This document shows positions 19,309-27,214 of a DNA stretch of 64,000 bases, piece after piece. Position numbers and translations under genes: made by a program. Location: the NCBI RefSeq assembly GCF_019343195.1, contig NZ_RPHB01000005.1:124001-188000 (forward strand), in the 5' to 3' direction. The notes beneath the pieces were generated by a model. It was not told where the DNA came from, did no database searches, and saw only the letters and a list, made by a program, of their open reading frames with translations. Position 1 is the first letter of the stretch. Each line of letters opens with the position of its first letter. The DNA comes from Arthrospiribacter ruber (GTDB lineage: Bacteria; Bacteroidota; Bacteroidia; Cytophagales; Cyclobacteriaceae).

Positions 19309-19333
19309 TTTTGGGAGCATCATGCTCCCAAAA
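19309..19333 (-). terminator. Stem-loop between hmuS and hmuR inside the heme operon
   Basis: Perfect 11-base arms (TTTTGGGAGCA and TGCTCCCAAAA) with the 3-base loop TCA fill the 39-base spacer. In the transcript the stem is followed by AAAAAUUUUAAU, not a clean U-run, and the hmuR start comes 11 bases later. It may be a partial terminator, a processing site or a stabilising stem that sets different levels for the inner-membrane and outer-membrane genes. Confidence 0.6.
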
Positions 19334-19336
19334 GGA

Positions 19337-20392
19337 TTAAAGACTGTCTATAAGGTTTTTCCAAGCAGGCAACTGAGGCAAGCCTGGTTTTCTAAGCCCA
19401 AAAAACTGAGCTACCATTTCACCTTGTTTGTCAAATAGTTCAAGAGAAGAAACCAAACCATCTTCTGTATTTTTATGAACTACAAATGCCTGCTCAACAG
19501 CATCTTCATTCAAATGCATATTAAAATCCGGATCGAGTACATTGAGCCAATCCCCCATTAGCCTGATGGTTCTTACTTTTCCTTGATGGATTTGGATATT
19601 CCCCTTGTTTCCGGCAAAAATCATAATAGGCAATTTGTCCCCAGACGCTACTTCCAAAATTTTTCTGGCTGCAAGTCGGTCTACTTCATAGGCCCATTTG
19701 TCATCAATCCACTTGACAGCATCAAGTCTGGAAACTTTGTGCTTCCTGAGCATTCCAAAAAAATCATGGGTATCTTTCATATTTTCCCAGTCACTCCTAA
19801 ATGCGTCAAGATCTATTTGTTTGGCATAATCCGGAGCTGAAAATGCTTCCAGTTGTAGGTCTCCGGATTGCACTTCAGCTGAGTATTGTTTCACAATTTC
19901 TTCATAGGCCTCGATATTTGACTTCTCTTGAAGGTATACCTTAAGTATTGCTTCCCCTGATTTATCAAAAAACTGTAAACTTCTCATCAAACCTCTAGGA
20001 CTTTCCTGCTGAACGGCAAAACCAAATTTCCAGGCTGAAAAGAATACCCGTTGCTCTATTGGTCCGATGACTGTTGCCACCTGATGGGGCGCATTACCAT
20101 GTATTTCGATTTTTTGGAAATTTCCTTTGTGCTCAAGAACACAACCATCATTTCTGGTCAGAGACATTACTTTACCCAGCTTTTTTAAATCAGTTAGCAG
20201 AACGGCCCAATCCCCTTCCAAACGGGACACACCTTCTCCCAGCTGTGTGGCCAATAATTCTGCTTCACTGACTTCAAGTAAAGTGGCCGCATCTCTGATC
20301 CTTAGCCCCTGCTTTTCAGCCTTCAGCTTCTGCCATTCAATTTTTAAGCGTTCATTCTTATCGATAATTGTTGTTTCCATGATATTATGCAT
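19337..20392 (-). CDS. hmuS: Hemin-degrading or heme-carrier protein (HemS/ChuX family, HmuS-like)
   Basis: Cytoplasmic protein that accepts imported heme and either stores it or opens the ring to release iron. The 351-residue length equals the usual two-domain HemS fold. The two homologous halves can be seen: RIRDAATLLEVSEAELLATQLG with VMSLTRNDGCVLEHKG and IEQRVFFSAWKFGF, then LDAVKWIDDKWAYEVDRL with IMIFAGNKGNIQIHQG and DWLNVLDPDFNMHL. The ATG at 20392 overlaps the hmuV stop by 8 bases. A second ATG at 20380 would leave a 4-base gap and is equally plausible. Confidence 0.88.
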   Translation of the reverse strand: MHNIMETTIIDKNERLKIEWQKLKAEKQGLRIRDAATLLEVSEAELLATQLGEGVSRLEGDWAVLLTDLKKLGKVMSLTRNDGCVLEHKGNFQKIEIHGNAPHQVATVIGPIEQRVFFSAWKFGFAVQQESPRGLMRSLQFFDKSGEAILKVYLQEKSNIEAYEEIVKQYSAEVQSGDLQLEAFSAPDYAKQIDLDAFRSDWENMKDTHDFFGMLRKHKVSRLDAVKWIDDKWAYEVDRLAARKILEVASGDKLPIMIFAGNKGNIQIHQGKVRTIRLMGDWLNVLDPDFNMHLNEDAVEQAFVVHKNTEDGLVSSLELFDKQGEMVAQFFGLRKPGLPQLPAWKNLIDSL

Positions 20393-21185
20393 GTTTGATT
20401 TGTTGATCTATTTGTGAAAAAGGCACAGTGTGTATGACTGTTGGCCTATGACTATCCCCCTCAAAAACAGAAATCGGATGATCAAATACTTCCATCAGTT
20501 TGGAAGCAGTCATGGTCTTCCGAGCCGGACCCTGAAACATCACATTACCATTTTTCATAAGTACTACCTGATCTGCATAATTGGCAGCAAGATTCAGGTC
20601 ATGTAAAATGGCCAGTACAGCTATGTTTCTTGATTTGATTTTTTGAATAATTGCCAGCACATGATGCTGAAGAGCAATATCCATACTGCTGGTCGGCTCA
20701 TCAAGCAGTAAAAACCTAGGGTATGGTTTCTTTTCCCAAATCTGTACGAGTACACGGGACAATTGTACCCTTTGCTTCTCTCCACCCGACAAGACTGAAT
20801 AATCACAATCTCTCAGGTGCCATGTTTGGGTTTCCTCCATGACCTCGCGGACGGTTTCCTGTTTAAAGTCATTCTTCAAGGGAAGTAATCCTAGCTCCAC
20901 CACCTCCTGAACAGTAAAAGGAAATGAGAGTGTGCTATGCTGTGGCATCACCGCCCTTATCTGAGCAAGTTGACTGGTTTTATATGCAGACAAGGTCTTC
21001 CCGTTATATAGGACATTACCATGTCTACATTGAATATCTCCTGATAGAACCTTAAACAAACTGGATTTCCCTGCCCCATTAGGACCTAAAATCACAGTCA
21101 ACTCTCCTGGGAGCAACTTGATAGACGCCTTGTTTACTATCGGGCGGTTTTGAATACAAAAATGAATGTCAGTAGCTTGTAGCAT
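20385..21185 (-). CDS. hmuV: Heme ABC transporter ATP-binding protein (HmuV-like)
   Basis: Cytoplasmic ATPase of the heme importer. Motifs: Walker A GPNGAGKSS, Q-loop MPQHSTLSF, signature LSGGEKQRVQLSR, Walker B FLLLDEPT, and switch HDLNLA. The frame extends upstream to a GTG-like position at 21242, but the ATG at 21185 (MLQATDIHF) gives the normal 266-residue length and lies one base past the permease stop, so I choose it. The family is FecE/HmuV. It is translationally coupled to hmuU and hmuS. Confidence 0.92.
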   Translation of the reverse strand: MLQATDIHFCIQNRPIVNKASIKLLPGELTVILGPNGAGKSSLFKVLSGDIQCRHGNVLYNGKTLSAYKTSQLAQIRAVMPQHSTLSFPFTVQEVVELGLLPLKNDFKQETVREVMEETQTWHLRDCDYSVLSGGEKQRVQLSRVLVQIWEKKPYPRFLLLDEPTSSMDIALQHHVLAIIQKIKSRNIAVLAILHDLNLAANYADQVVLMKNGNVMFQGPARKTMTASKLMEVFDHPISVFEGDSHRPTVIHTVPFSQIDQQIKHA

Positions 21186-21186
21186 T

Positions 21187-22251
21187 TCAGTTTCTAAGTT
21201 TTTTGAAATTGATAATAAGCCATATAAAGAAAGGAGCACCAATAATGGCCGTAATTATTCCAATCGGCAGCTCAGCCGGAACAACCAGCGTCCTTGCCAA
21301 AACATCCGCCACACTTAGTAATATCGCACCCAGAAGAAAAGATGCGGGCAAGACCAGTCTATGGTCAGCTCCAAAACCCAAACGGATGAGATGTGGCACA
21401 ATCAAACCTACAAAACCAATGGTTCCGGTAAGTGAAACAGCTGTACCCACCATCATGGCTGAAGAGATAAGTAAGATGTACTTTACTTTTTGGACATTTA
21501 CACCCATATGAAATGCTTCACTTTCTCCAAGTGCCAATGCATTCAACTGCCTGAATTGGGTGAAAACCAACACAGCAGGCCCAATGATCAATAAAAAAGC
21601 AGTATACACCTTTTGCCAGTTGGCACCACCTACATCCCCTAAACTCCAAAATGTGAAGTTTCTCATAGCTGCATCATCTGCATAGAATATGGCAAGCCCG
21701 ATCAAAGCTCCAGATAATGCATTAAGGGCAACACCTGCCAAAATCAAAAGTGAAATATCCGTTTTGCCTGAACTACTTGCCAGACGGTATACCAAAAAAG
21801 TATTCAGTAACCCTCCCATGAATGCGAAGAGTGGAAGCCCTATTCCTGATAAACCTTGAAGCAATGGTATGCTGGCACCGAAAACTATGTAAACAACCGC
21901 AAATAAAGCCCCGCCACTGCTCACTCCTATCAGTCCTGGTTCTACCAGTGGATTCCTAAACAATCCCTGCAATGCAGCCCCGGAGAGCCCAAGTCCACCA
22001 CCAACTAACATGGCCAATATTACCCTAGGAAGTCGGATATTGACTAAAACACTTCTTTGTTGTGTAGTGAAGTCACCTAACTCTATCCCAATATTGCTCA
22101 TTATTACTGAAAGGACCTGATACACCGGTATGGGAAAAGCACCTACTGAAAGAGACAGGAGCAAGACCAAAAAGAGCAGAGCGCCTAAAGCCAAAAGCGT
22201 AGCCGCTTGGGTTTTGGATTTGCGATATATGCCTGACTTTACCAGCATCAA
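21187..22251 (-). CDS. hmuU: Heme ABC transporter permease (FecCD family, HmuU-like)
   Basis: Inner membrane permease of 354 residues with about ten hydrophobic segments, the usual FecCD/BtuC size. Landmarks are IRLPRVILAMLVGGGLGLSGAALQG, NPLVEPGLIGVSSGGA and GTIGFVGLIVPHLIRLGFG, the last being the ATPase-coupling region. Its ATG overlaps the stop of the binding-protein gene by four bases (ATGA), a sign of tight coupling. Confidence 0.93.
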   Translation of the reverse strand: MMLVKSGIYRKSKTQAATLLALGALLFLVLLLSLSVGAFPIPVYQVLSVIMSNIGIELGDFTTQQRSVLVNIRLPRVILAMLVGGGLGLSGAALQGLFRNPLVEPGLIGVSSGGALFAVVYIVFGASIPLLQGLSGIGLPLFAFMGGLLNTFLVYRLASSSGKTDISLLILAGVALNALSGALIGLAIFYADDAAMRNFTFWSLGDVGGANWQKVYTAFLLIIGPAVLVFTQFRQLNALALGESEAFHMGVNVQKVKYILLISSAMMVGTAVSLTGTIGFVGLIVPHLIRLGFGADHRLVLPASFLLGAILLSVADVLARTLVVPAELPIGIITAIIGAPFFIWLIINFKKLRN

Positions 22252-23099
22252 TAACCCAAAGCTTCTGCCAATTCCAATGCGGCTTTTCCAACCCTAGGAC
22301 CGAATCCAGATAAATAATGACCATCAAAAGCAATGATGTTTCCGTCCGCAAATGCCGGCGTCTGTTCTATTCCACGGATTTTTTTCAGACCTTGCTGACC
22401 ACCCAATGATTGGATTCCGGATTCAAAAAACAGCAGGTAATCAGGACTAATTCTTACGAGACTTTCAGGTGTTAAGGGAATAAAATCTTTGAACCCCTCT
22501 CCTGCATGCTGACCTCCTGCCAAGTCGATTATAGATGATGCGAAGGTCTCCTCACCTGCCAGAAAAACCATTTCCTCACCCCTTGCCATTAAAAATGCTA
22601 CTTTCGGCTTACTGTTCTTTTCAGAAGATGTCTTTTCCTCCAACAATTGCAAATCGTCTTGTAAATCATTAACCAGTTCATTTCCTTTTTCAGACACTTC
22701 AAGGTAATCTGCAAGATCATGGATCAGGTCAATGGTTTCTTCCACCTTTACAGGCTTTTTAAAGAATTTTATTGCTATTCCTGATTCTTTGAGCTGATTG
22801 ACTACATCATTGCTTAAATATCCTTCTTCAGCCAAAATAATATCCGGACCTAATGCCAAAATTCCCTCTGCTTTGATCTGATTCCGATAGCCAATAGAGG
22901 GTAACTGCTGCATAGAGGATGGATAGGTAGAAGTGATATCCGTAGCGATGATCTTTTCCCCAAACCCCAATTCAAATACAACTTCAGTAATCGTACCTCC
23001 TGCGGTTATGATTTTCATATCCTCCAACTTTTCTTCCCCAGCATCTCTATTCTGACATGCCATGCAAATGACGAAAACAACAAGTAATATTCTTTTCAT
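22248..23099 (-). CDS. hmuT: Heme-binding periplasmic lipoprotein of the ABC importer (HmuT-like)
   Basis: Type-III solute-binding protein (BtuF/FecB fold) of 283 residues that delivers heme to HmuU. It has a lipobox-like CMAC (Cys15), then MKIITAGGTITEVVFELG, IIATDITSTYPSSMQQLPSIGY (the conserved YPxxxxxLPxVGY segment of heme binders) and ALGPDIILAEEGY, and ends with HYLSGFGPRVGKAALELAEAL. It is the promoter-proximal gene of the six-gene heme operon. Two 19-bp palindromes lie just upstream. Confidence 0.9.
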   Translation of the reverse strand: MKRILLVVFVICMACQNRDAGEEKLEDMKIITAGGTITEVVFELGFGEKIIATDITSTYPSSMQQLPSIGYRNQIKAEGILALGPDIILAEEGYLSNDVVNQLKESGIAIKFFKKPVKVEETIDLIHDLADYLEVSEKGNELVNDLQDDLQLLEEKTSSEKNSKPKVAFLMARGEEMVFLAGEETFASSIIDLAGGQHAGEGFKDFIPLTPESLVRISPDYLLFFESGIQSLGGQQGLKKIRGIEQTPAFADGNIIAFDGHYLSGFGPRVGKAALELAEALGY

Positions 23100-23101
23100 T
23101 T

Positions 23102-23120
23102 ATTTAGATTGAATTTAAAT
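23102..23120. promoter_or_regulatory. Putative operator 1 upstream of the heme operon
   Basis: 19-bp imperfect palindrome ATTTAGATT-G-AATTTAAAT, 2 bases upstream of the hmuT start codon. Its left half is identical to that of the site at 23141. It lies downstream of the predicted promoter, so a bound repressor would block elongation. The 19-bp size resembles Fur- and DtxR/IdeR-type boxes; the actual regulator is not known. Confidence 0.45.
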
Positions 23121-23127
23121 TGAATGA

Positions 23128-23158
23128 CAAATATCAGCTTATTTAGATTTAATCCAAA
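23128..23158 (-). promoter_or_regulatory. Putative promoter of the heme operon
   Basis: Read on the minus strand, TTTG (23158-23155) is separated by 19 bases from GATATTTG (23135-23128). This fits the Bacteroidota -33/-7 pattern TTTG-N19-21-TAnnTTTG with one mismatch in the -7 box. It lies 29 bases before the hmuT start codon. Confidence 0.4.
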
Positions 23159-23159
23159 T
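23141..23159. promoter_or_regulatory. Putative operator 2 upstream of the heme operon
   Basis: 19-bp palindrome ATTTAGATT-T-AATCCAAAT with a single mismatched pair. It covers the predicted -33 element and spacer, so binding would occlude RNA polymerase. It is 39 bases from operator 1 and shares TTATTTAGATT with it. Confidence 0.5.
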
Positions 23160-23272
23160 ATATTTTAATTGAAAATTTCTATGTGTTTATGAAAACTATT
23201 GAATAGTTATGGTACTAAGGGACAGATAGTTTTTGTCTATACAAATAAAATTGAAGGATGATAAAAAAAATT

Positions 23273-23434
23273 ACATGATTATCCGCTTACTTACTAGTAG
23301 AAGCTAAAAAATGCAACAAACCTATGATTTCTAGCCAATATCAATGAATAATTTGGCTGTGACGGATCCAATATCTATTAGTATCGGATTTATCTAGGCC
23401 CTTATTTAAATTGGTTAGTGGTATAATTGCGGAA
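23273..23434. repeat. Dispersed non-coding repeat, copy 1 (long form, about 162 bp)
   Basis: Begins ACATGATTATCCGCTTAC and ends GTGGTATAATTGCGG. A second copy lies at 48124-48251. Copy 1 contains 33 extra bases between two CCAATAT direct repeats (near 23335-23375). The termini carry short inverted repeats (TATCCGC ... GCGGAaA). There is no reading frame of note. It lies between the heme operon promoter and the end of the FAD oxidoreductase gene, and no other gene occupies this 389-base gap. Confidence 0.8.
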
Positions 23435-23488
23435 ATGGATAAAAAATTAATACGTAGATACGAAAGCTTTTCAAGGGATAAATAAAGA

Positions 23489-25216
23489 TCAGGCATTTTT
23501 AGGCCATTCAGTTTCTATTCCTTGACTCCTCACCATTCTTTGGAATTCCCTCAATAGATTTTTATCCTTATAAACTTGTGCTGGAGGTACATTCTTAGTA
23601 AGTGAAAAAGGAATCAACATTCCAACAGCTTCTCCAATGCTCCATTCTACCGGGTGCAATCTATAGCAGCCATTGGTGATATGTGTGGTACCAATATTCT
23701 TGTTGGCTGGAATGAGGTTTTCCATTTTTTCGGGTATTAGAGCTCCAAGAGGAATCTGAAAAGGTAAGGAAGGAAAATCAATGTAATTATCTCCTCTGGA
23801 ACTGGGATGAAGATCTATATGGTAATAGCCAATTCCTACGCTATCTTCAAATTCTGCTGCTCTCAATTCTTCTACTGAAAGGCCACTTATTATGCTTCTT
23901 TGTTCTTTTCCAACGTGTTCTTCCAAAATGGTAAATTTGGCTTTGATCCTTCTCGATTCTCGTACATAAGGATACTTCGCCATTCCATCAGCTGTACCTA
24001 CTATATCAGGCCTTAATCTCAAACCTTTCCAGCCCTTTCCACCATCCGGTCTCGGCGCCTCCGTTTGCAACCAATATAATAAAGACAAACTGAGTTGCTT
24101 CCCTCCTTCTATATGTTTATTGAATTCCTTTTCAGTCACACCGATAAGATTGCCGGGAATGTAATCGTTTTGAGGCCAATTGACCAAGGAAATGTCTCCT
24201 TCATAAAATCCTTGCTGAAAATTGTTACGGTGAAGTAACCTTCTATATAGCCAAAGATTGAGCATATCACCGGTAGGAATACCTTCGGGGTGAAATCCCA
24301 ATTCTTTGGGCTCCAGTGTCTGCGGATTAGAATAATGTAGTCCCAGCATGGTCCCGGGCCATGGGGAGGATAGTTCTGGTATGTAATTGTTCCAAAAATC
24401 ATATTGCTCCGGTTTTGGGATTACCCAATCTTCCCCAGGAACATAATCCATGGCAAAACACATGGTAAAAGCCTGGTTATTTTCAGGGTCACCTTTCTCA
24501 GGAGCATGCAATTCACCTGTCTCGGATTTTGATTCAGTTCCCGTCACAAAAGCTGTATCGCTCAATGGTAAAAGATCCCCCAATTCGGTAGCGTCTACAA
24601 AATATGGAGCTTTCAGCAAAACTGACTTTCCTGTAAAGAGACATTTGGACTCTAGGTTACTCACCCTTATTCCATCACTTTCAGCGGAGGATATTTTATG
24701 ATTCAACAAGATCTTTATTTTCCCGGAAGATTCATAAGGTGCGAAAAGTTGCTTCAAAACCTGAAGGGCTACTTTTGGCTCATGGCAAAGCCTTGATACA
24801 GCCCCATCACCGGGATTCAAAAATTCCCTGTTTCTTGCCTCTTCTGTCAAAGGATAGTAGGATTTATAGTAAATCCTGATTTGTTCCCTAAATTCTCTAT
24901 ACAAAGCAGTGGCTCCATGTGTTTCTATCCATTGATGTTCATCAGGCGGTACGGCCTGTTGTGTGAGTTGTCCTCCTATCCAATCTGTTTCTTCAGTCAT
25001 TACTACTGACATTCCATTTCGCAATGCTGCAAGAGCGGCTGCACATCCCCCTAATCCTCCACCTGCTACCACTAAATCTGCTTCAAATACCTTATAATTT
25101 TCAGAAACAAGCACTTTCTTTTTAGAAGCATCTTCTTTGCCAATCAAACTTATAGGATTCACGGTGAAAGCCCCAGCGCCGAATGCGATACCCGAAATAA
25201 ATGTTCTTCTTTTCAT
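23489..25216 (-). CDS. Exported FAD-dependent oxidoreductase
   Basis: 575-residue flavoprotein. The N-terminus MKRRTFISGIAFGAGAF looks like a Tat signal (paired Arg followed by a weakly hydrophobic stretch), so it probably acts in the periplasm after folding with FAD. The dinucleotide-binding motif is VVAGGGLGGCAAALAAL (about 48-64) with an acidic residue after the second strand (TEETDWIGGQ). The region YFVDATELGDLLPL is typical of the FAD_oxidored family (PF12831). Family members are often in polysaccharide or sugar-acid loci. The substrate is unknown, and it stands alone here. Confidence 0.85.
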   Translation of the reverse strand: MKRRTFISGIAFGAGAFTVNPISLIGKEDASKKKVLVSENYKVFEADLVVAGGGLGGCAAALAALRNGMSVVMTEETDWIGGQLTQQAVPPDEHQWIETHGATALYREFREQIRIYYKSYYPLTEEARNREFLNPGDGAVSRLCHEPKVALQVLKQLFAPYESSGKIKILLNHKISSAESDGIRVSNLESKCLFTGKSVLLKAPYFVDATELGDLLPLSDTAFVTGTESKSETGELHAPEKGDPENNQAFTMCFAMDYVPGEDWVIPKPEQYDFWNNYIPELSSPWPGTMLGLHYSNPQTLEPKELGFHPEGIPTGDMLNLWLYRRLLHRNNFQQGFYEGDISLVNWPQNDYIPGNLIGVTEKEFNKHIEGGKQLSLSLLYWLQTEAPRPDGGKGWKGLRLRPDIVGTADGMAKYPYVRESRRIKAKFTILEEHVGKEQRSIISGLSVEELRAAEFEDSVGIGYYHIDLHPSSRGDNYIDFPSLPFQIPLGALIPEKMENLIPANKNIGTTHITNGCYRLHPVEWSIGEAVGMLIPFSLTKNVPPAQVYKDKNLLREFQRMVRSQGIETEWPKNA

Positions 25217-25468
25217 ACTTCAAAAATTGTAAAAAATACAAATTAAAAAAAATAGTTTATTTTATCTAAGTTTATAAAAATTTTTAAAAAATGATCTAAT
25301 ACATATCTACCCAAAAAAAACGATCTTACATACATTAAATTTAATTTTAAATTAAACATGTAATTTTTTCCCTATAACATGTACATAAAAGAAAAAATAA
25401 TAAATTATTAATCTATTTTTGCAATATATAACTACCATCCATTACCTTATTTGAATAGGAAACACTAA

Positions 25469-27190
25469 ATGAACGGGGATTTATACATTGTTGACTACCT
25501 AAAAAACGCTACTTCCATCTATGTTGCAGTCATCGGACAAGATGGTAAAATTTTTTATTTGAATCCCAGTTTATCAAAGCTTTTTGGTATAGAGAAGGAT
25601 GAACCTTTTGAAAATTTTTCAATAGAATCCATCTTCCCAAAATTCAAATTAGAAAACCTTCAAAATGCATTTTTGAGTAATGATTTTCCATTTTTTCTTA
25701 AAAATATTGAGTTGGGGAAAAGAACAAAAATTCAAAACACGGTTTACTTAAACTGGGATGTTGCCTTTTTTCCTAGTGAAGAACCTACAGAAAAGCTATC
25801 TATCTGGATAGGAAGCATTTCAGAACCCAGTCAGGAAAGCCTACTCCATTTACAGACCATACTCGACAGTACCTCAGAAAGCTGTGTATTAATGGATGCT
25901 AATTTTCGGGTTCTTGCGTTCAATAAAGTGGCAAACCTGACGGCCTTGCAATTCCATAACATGGAAATAAAAGAAGGAGAGGATTTCAGAGAGAAGATCT
26001 TAGCTCAAAACCGACAATCATTCGAAAATGATTTCCGAGCAGCTTTACGAGGAGAAACTGTGATCAGCGAAAACGAACTTCCATTCAATAAAAATAAAAT
26101 CTGGTTCGAGTGTGCTTTTTATCCTGCTAAGGACAGTGAGGGGAACATTATTGGAGTGACTTTCACAACCAGCAACATTGACCAAAGAAAAAGAGCTGAA
26201 GAAAAAATAATCGCAAATGAGAGGTTTTTCGAGTCGGTATTACAATCTCAGCATGAAATGATCTGCAGGTTTCTTCCCGATACCACCATAACATTTGTAA
26301 ACAATGCATACTGCAAAGAATTAGGCTATCCTAAAGATAAGATTGTTGGCCAGAAATTTTTGAATTTTGTCCCTAAGGAACAAAGAAAATCTATATTGGA
26401 AGGAATCAAGGGGTTAAGTAAAAAAAAACCAACACAGACCATCCGTCATAAAGTCATCACTGCCCAAAAGCAAGAAAAATGGCATGAATGGACGGACATG
26501 GTATTGTTGGATGAAGATGGAGAAATCCGGGAATTTCAGTCAGTGGGACGAGATATTTCAGACCTTATACATTCTCAAGCCAATCAAGAGCGTTTCAGAA
26601 CAATTTTTGAAAATGCTTTGCATGAAATCTACCTCATTAATCCTGATTCTTACCAGATATATCATGCCAACAATGCTGCGGTACAAAACCTGGAGCTCAG
26701 TGTAGAAGCAATGAGACAAATGGCTTATTGGGAAGTCCTGAGGCTTGATTATAGAAAATCCATGATTTCCAAAATCAAAGGTCTACTTTCGGGTGTGGAA
26801 GACAAAATCATCTGTGAAGCAGAACACGTAAAAAGCAATGGAAAAGCATACCCAGTAGAAACCCACCTACAAAAAATGTGTATTGAGGATGAAGTGTTTT
26901 TGGTAGCCATTTGCGTGGACCTTTCAGAAAGAAAAAGGCATGTAGCCTCTATTACCAAGCAGAACAAAATCCTTAGGGATATTGCATGGATTCAATCTCA
27001 CATGGTAAGGGCTCCTCTTGCTAATATTCTGGGATTGATTCAGATTCTAAAAGAAGAAATAAAAGGCGAAGAACATCAAAATCTTATATTCATGATGGAA
27101 CAATCTGCCTTTGAACTTGACAAAGTGATCAGAAATGTGGTCTCCAAAACCCACATTGTAGAACAATTGGAAAAGGAAATAAAAAATTGA
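25469..27190 (+). CDS. Multi-PAS protein with a histidine-kinase dimerisation domain but no ATPase domain
   Basis: Soluble 573-residue signalling protein. Four PAS-like segments can be followed (about 5-110, 120-240, 250-370 and 375-490; for example FRVLAFNKVA, TTITFVNNAYCKELGYPKDKIVG with FQSVGRDIS, and IYLINPDSYQIYHANNAA). The tail IAWIQSHMVRAPLANILGL carries a phosphorylatable-type His511 in a HisKA-like DHp helix, and the protein stops about 60 residues later with no N, G1 or G2 box. The tail is intact and helical, so it looks natural, not truncated. It may be phosphorylated by, or heterodimerise with, another kinase. A TATTTTTG -7-like box lies at 25414-25421. Confidence 0.85.
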   Translation: MNGDLYIVDYLKNATSIYVAVIGQDGKIFYLNPSLSKLFGIEKDEPFENFSIESIFPKFKLENLQNAFLSNDFPFFLKNIELGKRTKIQNTVYLNWDVAFFPSEEPTEKLSIWIGSISEPSQESLLHLQTILDSTSESCVLMDANFRVLAFNKVANLTALQFHNMEIKEGEDFREKILAQNRQSFENDFRAALRGETVISENELPFNKNKIWFECAFYPAKDSEGNIIGVTFTTSNIDQRKRAEEKIIANERFFESVLQSQHEMICRFLPDTTITFVNNAYCKELGYPKDKIVGQKFLNFVPKEQRKSILEGIKGLSKKKPTQTIRHKVITAQKQEKWHEWTDMVLLDEDGEIREFQSVGRDISDLIHSQANQERFRTIFENALHEIYLINPDSYQIYHANNAAVQNLELSVEAMRQMAYWEVLRLDYRKSMISKIKGLLSGVEDKIICEAEHVKSNGKAYPVETHLQKMCIEDEVFLVAICVDLSERKRHVASITKQNKILRDIAWIQSHMVRAPLANILGLIQILKEEIKGEEHQNLIFMMEQSAFELDKVIRNVVSKTHIVEQLEKEIKN

Positions 27191-27214
27191 TACTCATTTT
27201 CAACAGGTTTTTTA

